Origin: Candidatus Vondammii sp. HM_W22
GTDB taxonomy: Bacteria; Pseudomonadota; Gammaproteobacteria; Chromatiales; Chromatiaceae
Assembly (NCBI RefSeq): GCF_022530855.2
Contig: NZ_CP099567.1
Location: 2,852,001 to 2,916,000 of the forward strand
Direction: 5' to 3'
DNA length: 64,000 nt
Position 1 is the stretch's first letter. The number at the start of each line of letters is the position of its first letter. Below are positions 30,454 to 39,303 of the stretch, in pieces. The notes beneath the pieces were generated by a model. That model had not been told where the DNA came from, searched no databases, and saw only the letters and a program-made list of their open reading frames with translations. The position numbers and the translations under genes were made by a program.

Positions 30454-31140
30454 ATGAAACACGAAAAGATCATTGACCGCATCCGCAAACTCTTGGCAAT
30501 GAGCAGAGATACCAGCAGTCCTTACGAGGCGGGCATTGCCGCCAAGCGCGCTCGCAAGCTGATAGATGAACACCAGGTCTCGGAGCTGGACCTGTCCACT
30601 GTCAGTTCCTCGAATATGGGCAGCAACAACTACGAAACCAGGATGACCAGCACCATAGCGCCGATCGGTACCCTGGCGGTGGCGGTGGCGGTGGCGGTGG
30701 CGGTGGCGATCTTCAACGAAGGCATAGTGCGCTACGTCTGGCGCGACAAGCACTATGATGTGCAGTTCAGCGGAATGCTGGTAGACACCATTTGTGCCGT
30801 TGAGTTAATGAAGTATCTGCGTAATGAAATGTACCGGCAGGCGGAACGATTCACCCAGGGACGCGCATACCGACTTGGCTTTGCCAACGGTGTCACCAAT
30901 CAGGTCGACGAGGCCATGCGCAAGCGTGAGCAGATCAAAACATCTTCCGGTGCCGCCTTGGTTGCTTGTAAGGGACAGTTGGTTGAGCGCGAGTTCGGGC
31001 CCACGGAATATAGCGACCCCGGCCCCGCCAAATTCACCGGCTCAGACAGCTTCTTTAGCAAAGGATATCAGTCTGGACAGAGTGCCAGCCTCGCTCGGCA
31101 AGTATCCGGGGTCACTCAACGTAAAATTAGCAACCAATGA
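30454..31140 (+). CDS. DUF2786-domain prophage protein
   Basis: 228 residues from ATG 30454. The N-terminal KIIDRIRKLLAMSRDTSSPYEAGIAAKRARKLIDEHQVSE is the DUF2786 signature, found in Mu-like phages next to DUF3164 and GemA. A run LAVAVAVAVAVAIF at about residues 73-86 is encoded by five GGCGGT repeats (30675-30704). The function is unknown. It overlaps gemA by 4 bp. Confidence 0.78.
   Translation: MKHEKIIDRIRKLLAMSRDTSSPYEAGIAAKRARKLIDEHQVSELDLSTVSSSNMGSNNYETRMTSTIAPIGTLAVAVAVAVAVAIFNEGIVRYVWRDKHYDVQFSGMLVDTICAVELMKYLRNEMYRQAERFTQGRAYRLGFANGVTNQVDEAMRKREQIKTSSGAALVACKGQLVEREFGPTEYSDPGPAKFTGSDSFFSKGYQSGQSASLARQVSGVTQRKISNQ
30675..30704. repeat. (GGCGGT)5 in-frame hexamer repeat
   Basis: Five perfect copies inside the DUF2786 gene, coding for alternating Ala-Val. 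Copy-number change would keep the frame. Confidence 0.85.
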
Positions 31141-31733
31141 ACCGCAACAAGCTAATCCAGCTCGTTCATGTCGGTGCCGCCAAACTATTTTCCGACGAAG
31201 ATGACCGCCGCAACTGGCAAAAGCTACGCACTGGTCACTCCAGCTGCAGCAACATGAGCGATGCAGATCTGGAGAACCTTGTGGCTGAGCTGCGTAGACA
31301 GAAAGCACTGGTAAAACGCCCGCCCAGGCATGCCGGTCGTGTGCCGTTCAACCCCTCATCCTACATGACCAAGATCGAAGCCCAGCTAGCCTCCATGGGG
31401 CTCAGCTGGCAGTACGCCGAGAGCATCGCTTACAACATCACTGGCGGCAAAGGCAAAAAGCCCAACAGCAGTCCAGGCATCAAGCGCCTGGAGTGGGTGC
31501 GCAAATCCGAACATTTCCGCGCCATTATCGCTGCCCTCGATGTCGAGCAGGAAAAACGGGGCAACCTTGCCGGCATTGATAAGCTGCTCAGGAAACTGGG
31601 GGAAAACCGCACACATATCGATGCCATGCTCCCAGAACATATGTGCGGAAAATGGCAGCGCAACAGGGCCTGGCTCCGGCATATCGTCGAAGTCCTGGCC
31701 AACGAGTGTGCTGCCAGCCAGGAGGACGTGTGA
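31137..31733 (+). CDS. gemA: GemA (Mu gp16-like) regulatory protein
   Basis: 198 residues. NKLIQLVHVGAAKLFSDEDDRRNWQKLRTGHSSCSNMSDADLENLVAELRR followed by SYMTKIEAQLASMGLSWQYAESIA is the gp16/GemA (DUF1018) pattern. In Mu this protein alters host gene expression and DNA topology. Intact, with 4-bp and 1-bp overlaps with its neighbours. Confidence 0.85.
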   Translation: MNRNKLIQLVHVGAAKLFSDEDDRRNWQKLRTGHSSCSNMSDADLENLVAELRRQKALVKRPPRHAGRVPFNPSSYMTKIEAQLASMGLSWQYAESIAYNITGGKGKKPNSSPGIKRLEWVRKSEHFRAIIAALDVEQEKRGNLAGIDKLLRKLGENRTHIDAMLPEHMCGKWQRNRAWLRHIVEVLANECAASQEDV

Positions 31734-31978
31734 TGGCCGTTCAAGCGGTACTCCCTGGCTTTGGTGAGGCCGTAGAGATCAAAGAGGGCCGTAGTGCCTA
31801 TCCGGCACTTCCAGGAACTGGCCCCGAGGGAGAGATCTGCAAAACCTGCAAGCACTCTTGGTATCACGAACACAGTAAACGCTACTGGAAGTGTGGATTG
31901 GTTCAAGCCACTCACGGATCCGGCACCGACATCCGCATCAAAGGTCCGGCCTGCAGATTCTGGGAAAAGAAACGCTGA
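31733..31978 (+). CDS. Small four-cysteine prophage protein
   Basis: 81 residues; CKTC, KCGL and ACRFW place four cysteines as in small zinc ribbons. ATG 31733 shares its A with the gemA stop. The function is unknown. Confidence 0.65.
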   Translation: MAVQAVLPGFGEAVEIKEGRSAYPALPGTGPEGEICKTCKHSWYHEHSKRYWKCGLVQATHGSGTDIRIKGPACRFWEKKR

Positions 31979-32023
31979 TGCATAAGAAACCGACAGGAGT
32001 TGCCCAGATGCGGGAGGAGCGCA

Positions 32024-32449
32024 GTGAAAACAACCCAGTTAAATCCTGATTACCTGCCGACCTCGATTCAGGAGCTGATCGAGGTAGTGGGACTGGCGGC
32101 CGCCCTGGTCATCGTAGCGGAGCGCGGCGGCGTCCGTCTGTGCGTACCCGCCCAGGCTGCGGCGGACCACTGGCTGGCACCGCTGATTGGCCTGCCGGCG
32201 CTGACTGCGCTGGTGGAACGCTACCGGGGCGAGGAGATCGATATCGCCCGCTGCGTTGCCGCCCTGCGCGCCGTGCAGGAACAGCAGATCGCCAGCGAGG
32301 CCGCCGCCGGGGTGTCCAATGCCAGCCTGGCGCGCCGCTATGGCTACACCGAGCGGGGCATCCGCAAGCTACGCAGACGGGCCGAGGACGAACTGACGCT
32401 CGCCGACCGCCAGGGTCAACTATTTGCGTCCGAGACGACCAAGGACTAA
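32024..32449 (+). CDS. mor: Mor/C-family transcription activator
   Basis: 141 residues from GTG 32024, preceded by GGGAGGAGC. The DYLPTSIQELIEVVGLAAALVIVAERGG dimerisation part and a C-terminal HTH (NASLARRYGYTERGIRKLRRR) match the Mu Mor/C family, which activate middle and late promoters with sigma-70. It is the only member in the window and lies just before the first putative late promoter, so it probably does the job of C. Confidence 0.88.
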   Translation: MKTTQLNPDYLPTSIQELIEVVGLAAALVIVAERGGVRLCVPAQAAADHWLAPLIGLPALTALVERYRGEEIDIARCVAALRAVQEQQIASEAAAGVSNASLARRYGYTERGIRKLRRRAEDELTLADRQGQLFASETTKD

Positions 32450-32484
32450 TCTGTAAAAAGCCAGCGCCCCCCTCTTCTGGCTCA

Positions 32485-32532
32485 CCCCGGAACCCGTTCC
32501 CCCGTCTATCCCCGGCGCCATCCGTCTAGCAT
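32485..32532 (+). promoter_or_regulatory. Putative late promoter (Plys-like)
   Basis: GGAACCCGTTCCCCCGTC (from 32489, containing the dyad GGAAC-CC-GTTCC), then CCCCGG and CCATCCG, then TAGCAT as a possible -10 beginning exactly 38 bp after the first G of the dyad. The same design is found at 40647-40695. It lies directly before the endolysin gene. Confidence 0.6.
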
Positions 32533-32538
32533 GACGGC

Positions 32539-33087
32539 ATGAGTCGCATACAGCTATCCGATAGTTTCTACCTGGACGAGTTCACCCGCTCGCAGACGGC
32601 TGCCCGGCGTGGCATCGATATGTCCGTCTACCAGGGCAGTGCGGTCTATTTCTACCTGCGCTGCCTGTGTTGGCGGGTATTGCAACCCCTGCGCAATGCC
32701 CTCGGCCCGGTGCATATCACCTCCGGCTATCGCCCGCCCAAGCTCAACCGCCTGATCGGCGGTTCACCTGCATCGCAGCATCAGTACGGCCAGGCGGTCG
32801 ATGTTGTGGTCACCGGGCATGCTCCGCTGGAGGTGGCGACCTGGCTGTGCGACCACGTCACAGGCTACGACCAGCTGATTCACGAGTTCGGCGAATGGGT
32901 GCATGTTTCCGTGCCCTCCACGGCCCTGTCCACGCCAGCGATGCCGGGACGCATGGAGCGGCTGACCGCTATCAAGGTTTCCCGGCTGATCGGCAAACCC
33001 CGCACCGTCTACGTCACTGGGCTGCGCACCCTCGAAGAGGCACGGCAGCTCCATTTCACCCCTCTCAGTAAAAAGGAGGCCGTCTAA
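32539..33087 (+). CDS. Peptidase M15-type endolysin
   Basis: 182 residues. VHITSGYRPPKLNRLIGG, SQHQYGQAVDVVV and HEFGEWVHVSV carry the His, Asp and His zinc ligands of M15 D-Ala-D-Ala-type peptidases, which cut the peptidoglycan cross-link. It is the first gene of the lysis block and is followed by membrane-protein and holin genes. No signal peptide is visible, so release depends on the holin. It ends overlapping the next ATG. Confidence 0.88.
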   Translation: MSRIQLSDSFYLDEFTRSQTAARRGIDMSVYQGSAVYFYLRCLCWRVLQPLRNALGPVHITSGYRPPKLNRLIGGSPASQHQYGQAVDVVVTGHAPLEVATWLCDHVTGYDQLIHEFGEWVHVSVPSTALSTPAMPGRMERLTAIKVSRLIGKPRTVYVTGLRTLEEARQLHFTPLSKKEAV

Positions 33088-33642
33088 TGGATTGGTCACT
33101 ACTCACCCAGCAACTGCTGCTAATCACCCTGCTCGGCGCCGCCGACCGACTGCGGGGAGACGACTACGAACTGCTGTTTAATTTCATCGTTGACCGGCTG
33201 GTCTACGGCTGGCTGATGGCCGCCCTGTTCGGCCACCCTTGGGACGGGCTGACCGCACCGATCATGCTGGCCATGTTTGCCGGCATGTCGGCATGTCGGC
33301 ATGTCGGCAGGATGGGGCAACGCCATTGGTCCCGCGCTGGCTGGCCAGCCACCTGGACGCGACGATCCGGAATGGTGGCAACGCGGGCTGCTGCTGCGCA
33401 ACGCCTGGTTGGCATTGCTCGCCCGGGGTGCGATCTGGGGTATTGGGTTTGTACCACTGGCCCTGTTCGACCCGCGTCTGCTGCTGGCGCTGCCTGCCAT
33501 GCCGCTGGCGGCCTGGATTACCGTGCGCCATCAGAGCCCACGCCCAGGCAACTGGGGGCATCAGGAATACCTGCGCGGCTGGATTGCCGGAACGCTGATC
33601 ACTGGCGGTCTCTGGCTGGAGGTATGGTATGGATTGGTCTGA
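33087..33642 (+). pseudogene. Lysis-region membrane protein, frameshifted by 8-bp repeat expansion
   Basis: MDWSLLTQQLLLITLLGAADRL begins the protein and TAPIMLAMFAGMSA leads into three tandem CGGCATGT units plus a partial one (33281-33309). Beyond them the protein continues in another frame: GWGNAIGPALAGQPPGRDDPEWWQRGLLLR ... WITVRHQSP ... LRGWIAGTLITGGLWLEV to 33642. Removing two repeat units (16 bp) restores one protein of about 180 residues with four or five membrane segments. The function is unknown. Confidence 0.75.
33281..33309. repeat. CGGCATGT tandem repeat (3 units plus 5 bp)
   Basis: Three perfect 8-bp copies and a partial fourth within a coding region. Loss or gain of single units changes the reading frame. 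Confidence 0.9.
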
Positions 33643-34222
33643 TATAAGCAATGCCGTCGCCAAGGCCGCGCCGCTGGTCGGCACCCTGCTGGGCGGTCCT
33701 GCCGGCGCGGCTGTCGGCGGCCTGGTGGCATCGGCCCTGGGTACGGAAGCAGACCCCGCCGCCATCACCACCGCGTTGCAGGATCCGGCCGCGCTGGAAC
33801 GAATACGCAAACTGGAACAGGACAACCAGACGGATCTGACTCGCATGCACCTGGAGGCAGAGACCACCCGCCTGGCAGAAGTCAACCAAACCATACGCGC
33901 TGAGGCAGCGAGCCACGACCCAGTGGTACGTCGCTAGCGGCCTACCTTCGGCTACGCCGTTTCTGCGACATGGGTGATCCAGACCATCGGCCTGATGGTT
34001 GCCATCGGCTACGCCATCAGCAAGCCAGCCGAGGCAGGAACCATCATTAACGCCATCGGCACCCTGATGGGGGCCATGACCGTGATGTGGACACTGGCGC
34101 TGTCGGTGTTGGGCATCAACGTCACCAGCCGCTCGAAAGACAAGCAGGTATCTGCCGGTCAGGAACCGGCGGGCGGCTTGATGGCCGCTCTGGCAAAACG
34201 ACTGGGGGATAGTCATGGATGA
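33629..34222 (+). pseudogene. 3TM-type holin with an internal amber codon
   Basis: DWSDISNAVAKAAPLVGTLLGGPAGAAVGGL and AEASHDPxVRR lead to TAG (33935-33937), after which the same frame continues RPTFGYAVSATWVIQTIGLMVAIGYAI ... MTVMWTLALSVLGINVTSRSKD. Family members have VRRWRP at this point, so TGG changed to TAG. The protein belongs to the three-transmembrane holin group. Without suppression or re-initiation (GTG 33974) no holin is made. It overlaps the next gene by 8 bp. Confidence 0.82.
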
Positions 34223-34442
34223 TGCAGACCGCGCCGGAGAGCGTATCGAGTACTTCGAGGCTGCAGCACTGGCCGCGCAACAGGAGCGCAGCCGGACGCG
34301 GGTAACCCCCTGCATGATCGATGGCATGCCCCACTGCCCCGACTGCCGGGAGCCGCTGCCGACACACCGGCACATGGCGGGCATCTGCGTCGAATGCCTG
34401 ACGGAGCGGGAGCGGGAGCAATGGAGAGTATATGAAAATTGA
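34215..34442 (+). CDS. TraR/DksA-type zinc-finger protein
   Basis: 75 residues. CPDCREPLPTHRHMAGICVECL is the C4 zinc finger of TraR/DksA proteins and the N-terminus is a short helix. TraR-like phage proteins bind RNA polymerase without ppGpp. It lies in the Mu-like late block, where such genes are frequent. Confidence 0.85.
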   Translation: MDDADRAGERIEYFEAAALAAQQERSRTRVTPCMIDGMPHCPDCREPLPTHRHMAGICVECLTEREREQWRVYEN

Positions 34443-34761
34443 TTATAGTGCCTGGCGCTTCTGGTACGAGATCGCCCTGGGTGGCGTGGTGGTGGTCAAC
34501 TTTGCTTACACCTGGGTGGCCAATCGCAGCAAGGCCAACAGGAAGGCGATCGAGGGGGTGGACGAACGCATGACCGAGACGATCAGGAGAACGGACCGCC
34601 TGGAGCAACGCGCCGATAACGCGCCGAGCCACAACGATCTGGCGGTGCTGCACGATCGCATCACGGACCTGTCCGGTGCGGTGCGCGAACTGACCGGGGT
34701 GCTGCAAGCGATGCGTCGCTCTGTGGATCGAGTGGAAACCTATCTGTTAGAGAGGGAGTGA
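34432..34761 (+). CDS. DUF2730 (Mu gp25-like) protein
   Basis: 109 residues with one N-terminal transmembrane segment (FWYEIALGGVVVVNFAYTWVA) followed by a long coiled coil. This matches DUF2730 of Mu-like phages, of unknown function. It overlaps both neighbours. Confidence 0.78.
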   Translation: MKIDYSAWRFWYEIALGGVVVVNFAYTWVANRSKANRKAIEGVDERMTETIRRTDRLEQRADNAPSHNDLAVLHDRITDLSGAVRELTGVLQAMRRSVDRVETYLLERE

Positions 34762-34763
34762 GC

Positions 34764-35060
34764 ATGAGTTATGAGGAGATCGTCGCCAGCGACCAGCGTC
34801 TGGTGTTACTGCAGGTCCTGGAAGAGAATGTGGACTACGCCCACAACGAGACCGTCCTGCAGCGCGCACTGGAGGCAATGGGACACAGCATCAGTAGCGA
34901 CCGGCTACGCACCGAACTGGCCTGGCTGTCAGAGCAGGGCCTGATCACCGTCGAGAACCTGGCCGGTCTGCAGGTGGCCAAGCTCACCAACCGAGGCGAG
35001 GACGTGGCCCTGGGGCACGCCCGCGTTCCGGGTATTGCGCGCCCGCGTCCGGGGGGGTGA
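34764..35060 (+). CDS. Mu gp26-like protein
   Basis: 98 residues from ATG 34764 (an in-frame ATG stands at 34758). LVLLQVLEENVDYAHNETVLQRALEAMGHSISSDRLRTELAWLSEQGLITVE looks like a winged-helix fold. It holds the gp26 position before gp27. The function is unknown. Confidence 0.72.
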   Translation: MSYEEIVASDQRLVLLQVLEENVDYAHNETVLQRALEAMGHSISSDRLRTELAWLSEQGLITVENLAGLQVAKLTNRGEDVALGHARVPGIARPRPGG

Positions 35061-35064
35061 GCTG

Positions 35065-35628
35065 ATGTCCCGCCCTAGCACCATCGACCTGCTGCCCACC
35101 GAGGTGCGCGACAGCCTGCATGCCTGGCTGCGCGATCCGGCCATCACCCAGATCAAGGCCGCCGATCGACTCAATGCCCTGTTGGCCGAGCTGGGTGCCG
35201 AGCAGCAGGTCAGCCGCCAGGCGGTCAACCGCTACGACCTCAAGATGCGCAAGGTCGGGGAACGCCTGCGCCAGAGCCGCCAGGTGGCGAATGCCTGGAT
35301 CGGCAAGCTGGGCGCCGCACCCCAGGGGCAACTGGGACACTTGATTAACGAAACGCTGCGTACACTGGCCTTTGAGCTGACCATGAAACTGGCGGACGGT
35401 GAAGTGACCGACGAGAGCATGCCGGTGATCATCGACCAGCTGAAACACCTTTCTCTGTCCGTGGTGCGCCTGGAGCGTGCGGCATCGGAGAACGTCAAGC
35501 GCGATGAGGATATCCGCAAGCAGGAACGGGCCAAGGCGGCCGAAGCGATGGCTTCCACCGCCCAGCAGTCCGGTGTCTCCCCCGAGACCATCGAACGCAT
35601 CCGCCGCGACGTGCTGAGGATGGAATGA
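35065..35628 (+). CDS. Terminase small-subunit-like protein (DUF3486, Mu gp27)
   Basis: 187 residues from ATG 35065, preceded by GGGGTGAGCTG. RPSTIDLLPTEVRDSLHAWLRDP...AADRLNALL is the DUF3486 start. It contains an HTH-like N-terminus and a helical C-terminus and is expected to recognise phage DNA for packaging. It overlaps the terminase large subunit by 4 bp. Confidence 0.85.
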   Translation: MSRPSTIDLLPTEVRDSLHAWLRDPAITQIKAADRLNALLAELGAEQQVSRQAVNRYDLKMRKVGERLRQSRQVANAWIGKLGAAPQGQLGHLINETLRTLAFELTMKLADGEVTDESMPVIIDQLKHLSLSVVRLERAASENVKRDEDIRKQERAKAAEAMASTAQQSGVSPETIERIRRDVLRME

Positions 35629-37118
35629 GCAGCAAACGACGCGGCAACGCCAAGTGCATCCCGACTAACCTGGATGCCATTTTTTTGCCCTATCAGGAGA
35701 AGTGGATCAAGGACAGCGCACGCCTGAAGGTGATGGAGAAGAGCCGCCAGATCGGTTTATCCTGGAGTACCGCCTATCCGCTGGTGGAACGCACGGCGGC
35801 GGCCTCGGCCCGATACGATCAGTGGGTTTCCTCCCGCGACGAGATCCAGGCGCGGCTGTTCCTGGAAGACTGCAAAATGTGGGCGCAGGCGTTCAACATG
35901 GCCGCCGAGGATCTCGGTGAGCTGGTGATCGACCCGGGAGAGAGGCTGACGGCGCTGGTGCTGCGCTTCGCCTCGGGCAAGCAAATCTACTCGATGAGTT
36001 CCAACCCGGACGCGCAAGCCGGTAAGCGTGGCGTGCGCGTGCTTGACGAGTTCGCCCTGCACAAGGATCCGCGCAAGCTCTGGACCATCGCCTATCCCGG
36101 GCTGACCTGGGGCGGCCAGATGGAAGTAATCTCCACCCATCGCGGCAGCCGCAACTTCTTCAACACCGATCTGGTGGTGGAGGCGCGCGAGAAGGGCAAC
36201 CCCAAGCAGATCAGCTTGCACCGGGTGACCCTGCAAGATGCCCTGGATCAGGGTTTCTTGTTCAAGCTGCAGCAGGCCCTGCCGGACGAAGCCGAGCAGC
36301 AGGCGATGGATGAGGCGGCGTACTTCGACTTCATCAAGTCCGGTACCGCTGATGAGGAGTCATTTCTCCAGGAGTACATGTGCCTGCCCGGTGACGATGA
36401 TGCAGCCTTTTTGGAATACGATCTGATCGCCTCATGCGAATACACGAAGGGCGAGCCATGGAAAATCACCCTGGAGGAGGCGCAAACTGGCAAGCGCGAA
36501 CTCTATGCCGGGGTGGATATCGGCCGCACCAGGGATTTGACTGTGCTGTGCATACTGGAGCGCCTGGGCGATGTGCTCTACACCCGCAAGATCATCGCGC
36601 TCAAGGCGATGAGCAAGCCGGCCCAGGAGAAGGTGCTCTGGCCCTGGCTGGCGTGCATACGCCGTACCTGCTTTGACTACACCGGGCTGGGCATCGGCTG
36701 GGGTGATGATGCCCAGGCGAAGTTCGGCAGCTACCGCGTCGAGCTGGTGACCTTCACCGGCCCGGTCAAGGAACGGCTGGCGTATCCGGTGCGCGGGCAT
36801 TTAGAAGAGCAGCGCTTGCGCCTGCCTTACGACCCGGTTGTGCGGGCCGATCTGCGCACGGTGACCAAGACCACGACGGCGGTCGGCAACATACGCTTCA
36901 CCGCCGAGCGCTCCGAGGCCGGCCATGCGGACCGCTTCTGGGCGTTGGCCCTGGCGGTCGAGGCAGCGTCCAGTCCTGCCGGGAAAATCGACTACCAATC
37001 CACCGGTCCCCGTGAATCCCGCGATGCCTTCGCGGGTGAGACAACCATCGGGCCATCCATCCTGAACGGGGTCGGTTTCGGCGTGGTGAGTGGCGACAAT
37101 GATTTTGGAGGGTTCTGA
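35625..37118 (+). CDS. Terminase large subunit (Mu gp28)
   Basis: 497 residues. ATPase part with an unusual Walker A-like VMEKSRQIGLSWS (about 36-48) and a C-terminal RNase-H nuclease part opening with YAGVDIGRTRDLTVL (about 292-306), plus a late acidic residue in EAGHADRFWALALAV. It drives headful packaging of phage DNA. Intact; the stop TGA overlaps the portal ATG. Confidence 0.9.
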   Translation: MSSKRRGNAKCIPTNLDAIFLPYQEKWIKDSARLKVMEKSRQIGLSWSTAYPLVERTAAASARYDQWVSSRDEIQARLFLEDCKMWAQAFNMAAEDLGELVIDPGERLTALVLRFASGKQIYSMSSNPDAQAGKRGVRVLDEFALHKDPRKLWTIAYPGLTWGGQMEVISTHRGSRNFFNTDLVVEAREKGNPKQISLHRVTLQDALDQGFLFKLQQALPDEAEQQAMDEAAYFDFIKSGTADEESFLQEYMCLPGDDDAAFLEYDLIASCEYTKGEPWKITLEEAQTGKRELYAGVDIGRTRDLTVLCILERLGDVLYTRKIIALKAMSKPAQEKVLWPWLACIRRTCFDYTGLGIGWGDDAQAKFGSYRVELVTFTGPVKERLAYPVRGHLEEQRLRLPYDPVVRADLRTVTKTTTAVGNIRFTAERSEAGHADRFWALALAVEAASSPAGKIDYQSTGPRESRDAFAGETTIGPSILNGVGFGVVSGDNDFGGF

Positions 37119-38617
37119 TGGCTGACTATGTACAGCTCAAATCCGGTGTTGTGATCACCCGGGCGCAGTTTGCCGAGAGGGTGAGCGTGCAGCCGGAGAT
37201 GCGTGAGATCGCCACCACCCTGGATGGGCGCGACATCACCCGTGGCTATGTGGATCCGCTGGCACTGGCCCAGCCCCAGGACTCGGTGCTGATGACCCGC
37301 GCTGCCGGCGACTATAGCGCCTACCGGGAGCTGCTGCGCGACGATCAGGTGGCGGCCACCTTTCATCAGCGCCGACTGGCGGTAATCGCCCGTGATTGGG
37401 AGGTGCAGCCTGGGGGTGAGCGTCGCCAGGACAAGGCGGCCGCCGAATCCCTGCGCGAGCAGCTGGGCCAGATCCGCTGGGACGCGGTGACTGACAAGAT
37501 GCTCTCCGGCATCTTCTATGGCCACGCGGTGGCCGAATGCCTGTGGGCGCGGGATGGCCGCCAGGTGGTGATGGATGCGGTGCGGGTGCGTGACCGCAAA
37601 CGCTTCGGCTTTGATGGGCGCGGTGATCTGAGGCTGTTGACGATGGCCAAGCCGGATGGCGAAGCGCTGCCGGAGCACAAGTTCTGGGCCTTCCAGACCG
37701 GTGCCGATCACGACGATGATCCCTACGGTCTAGGACTGGCCCATTGGCTCTACTGGCCCGTGTTCTTCAAGCGTAACGGGATCAAGTTCTGGCTGATCTT
37801 CCTGGAAAAGTTCGGCCAGCCGACCGCAGTCGGGCGCTACGAAACCAACGCCACACCACCAGAGCGGGCCAAACTGCTGCAGGCGCTACGTGCCATTCAC
37901 ACCGATTCCGGCATCAGCATCCCCAAAGGGATGGAGATTGAGTTGCTGGAGGCGGCGCGCTCCGGTACCGGCGACTATACCGCCCTGTACGATCACATGG
38001 ACCGGGCGATCGCCAAGGTGGTGCTGGGCCAGGTGGCGAGCACCGAGGGCACACCGGGCAAGCTGGGCAACGAGGAGCTGCAACAGGATGTGCGCCTGGA
38101 CCTGGTCAAGGCAGATGCCAACCTGGTGTGCGACTCGTTCAACCGCTCGGTGGTACGCTGGCTCACGGAATGGAACTATCCCAACGCCGCCCCGCCCCGC
38201 GTCTGGCGCAAGACCGAGGATGCCGAGGATCTCAGCAGAGTGGCCGAGCGGGAGAGTACCGTATTCGATATGGGCTTCAGGTCCACCCTGCGGCATGTCC
38301 ACGCCACCTATGGCGGCGAGTGGGAGGAGACTGGACCAGAACCTGACCCGGCACCGGCGTTCGCGGAGCCGGAGCCGGCGGCTGACGCCACCACCACCCA
38401 GCTTGAGCAGCTGCAGCGCACCGGCGATACCGCTGTGGAGCAGTGGGTGGAGCAGATCCGTGCCCTGGTCGATGAGGTGGATACCCTGGAAGAGCTGCGC
38501 GACCGCCTACTGGAACTGTACCCAAAAATGGACCCGGCCCAGTTTGCAGAAGCGATGGGGGACGCGCTGGCCGCCGCCCACCTGGCGGGCCGTTATGACA
38601 TCTTGAACGGAGCTTGA
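37118..38617 (+). CDS. Portal protein (DUF935, Mu gp29)
   Basis: 499 residues. DRDVxQP-like features of DUF935 are seen in LLRDDQVAATFHQRRLAVIARDWEVQPGG, FYGHAVAECLW, KFWLIFLEKFGQP and LGNEELQQDVRLDLVKADANLV. It forms the ring through which DNA enters the head. Intact; F follows after a 1-bp gap. Confidence 0.92.
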   Translation: MADYVQLKSGVVITRAQFAERVSVQPEMREIATTLDGRDITRGYVDPLALAQPQDSVLMTRAAGDYSAYRELLRDDQVAATFHQRRLAVIARDWEVQPGGERRQDKAAAESLREQLGQIRWDAVTDKMLSGIFYGHAVAECLWARDGRQVVMDAVRVRDRKRFGFDGRGDLRLLTMAKPDGEALPEHKFWAFQTGADHDDDPYGLGLAHWLYWPVFFKRNGIKFWLIFLEKFGQPTAVGRYETNATPPERAKLLQALRAIHTDSGISIPKGMEIELLEAARSGTGDYTALYDHMDRAIAKVVLGQVASTEGTPGKLGNEELQQDVRLDLVKADANLVCDSFNRSVVRWLTEWNYPNAAPPRVWRKTEDAEDLSRVAERESTVFDMGFRSTLRHVHATYGGEWEETGPEPDPAPAFAEPEPAADATTTQLEQLQRTGDTAVEQWVEQIRALVDEVDTLEELRDRLLELYPKMDPAQFAEAMGDALAAAHLAGRYDILNGA

Positions 38618-38618
38618 T

Positions 38619-39296
38619 GTGACCTCCGCCGCTTACGGTTCACTGCCGTTTCAGGCGCAAATCGACTTTCTCAAGCAGAAGGTCAGCATTCCGACTGCTG
38701 CCTGGACCGACGTCTACGCCGGCGAGCACGACCACGGCCTCATGGTGGCCGGGGCACGGGGTCAGGTGCTGGAGGACGTGCATAGCGCCATCGCCCGCTT
38801 CATCAATCAAGGCAATACCCTCGCCGACTTTCGGAAGGATTTTGACGGCATCGTCGCCCGTACCGGCTGGGCCTATAATGGCGGCCGCAACTGGCGCACC
38901 CGCATTATCTACGAGACCAACCTGCGCCAGAGCTATAACGCCGGGCGCGAGGCACAGATGGCCGACCCGGCCCTGCGCAAGGGGTGCCCCTACGGCCTCT
39001 ACCGCCACGGCAGCAGCGCCGAGCCACGCGAGGAACACCTGGCGTGGGACGGCACCGTGCTACCCCTGGATGATCCCTGGTGGAATACTCACAGCCCACA
39101 GAACGGCTGGGGTTGTTCCTGCAAGAAGTTCACCCTCTCGAAACGGGACGTGCAACGCATGGGATTGGCGGTGGCCGAGCAAGCCCCGCCGGTCCAGTGG
39201 GAGGAACAGACGGTCGGCATCCGGGGGCCCAGCCCGCGCACCGTGCGGGTGCCCAAGGGGATCGACCCGGGGTTTGAGTATCGGCCCGGGGTTTGA
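38619..39296 (+). CDS. Head morphogenesis protein, Mu F / gp30-like
   Basis: 225 residues from GTG 38619. IDFLKQKVSIPTAAW, an ALxDFRKDFD-like stretch, RIIYETNLRQSYNAGREAQM, and the CPYGLYRHGSSAEPREEHLAWDGTVLPLDDPWWNTHSPQNGWGCSC segment are the SPP1 gp7 / Mu F minor-head signature. A 19-bp tandem duplication (39266-39303) overlaps the stop and the start of the next frame. Confidence 0.88.
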   Translation: MTSAAYGSLPFQAQIDFLKQKVSIPTAAWTDVYAGEHDHGLMVAGARGQVLEDVHSAIARFINQGNTLADFRKDFDGIVARTGWAYNGGRNWRTRIIYETNLRQSYNAGREAQMADPALRKGCPYGLYRHGSSAEPREEHLAWDGTVLPLDDPWWNTHSPQNGWGCSCKKFTLSKRDVQRMGLAVAEQAPPVQWEEQTVGIRGPSPRTVRVPKGIDPGFEYRPGV

Positions 39297-39303
39297 GTAT
39301 CGC
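39266..39303. repeat. 19-bp tandem duplication at the F stop
   Basis: CCCGGGGTTTGAGTATCG plus one base, twice in direct tandem (39266-39284 and 39285-39303). The TGA of F and the TTG start of the next gene lie in the second copy. Confidence 0.85.

Noticed and set aside
33277-33304. Possible short CRISPR-like array at the CGGCATGT repeats
   Set aside because: Units of 8 bp with no spacers inside a coding region; a slippage repeat, not CRISPR.
33599-34384. A 261-codon minus-strand frame across the holin and TraR genes
   Set aside because: Antisense shadow; the plus-strand genes have clear domains and coupled starts.
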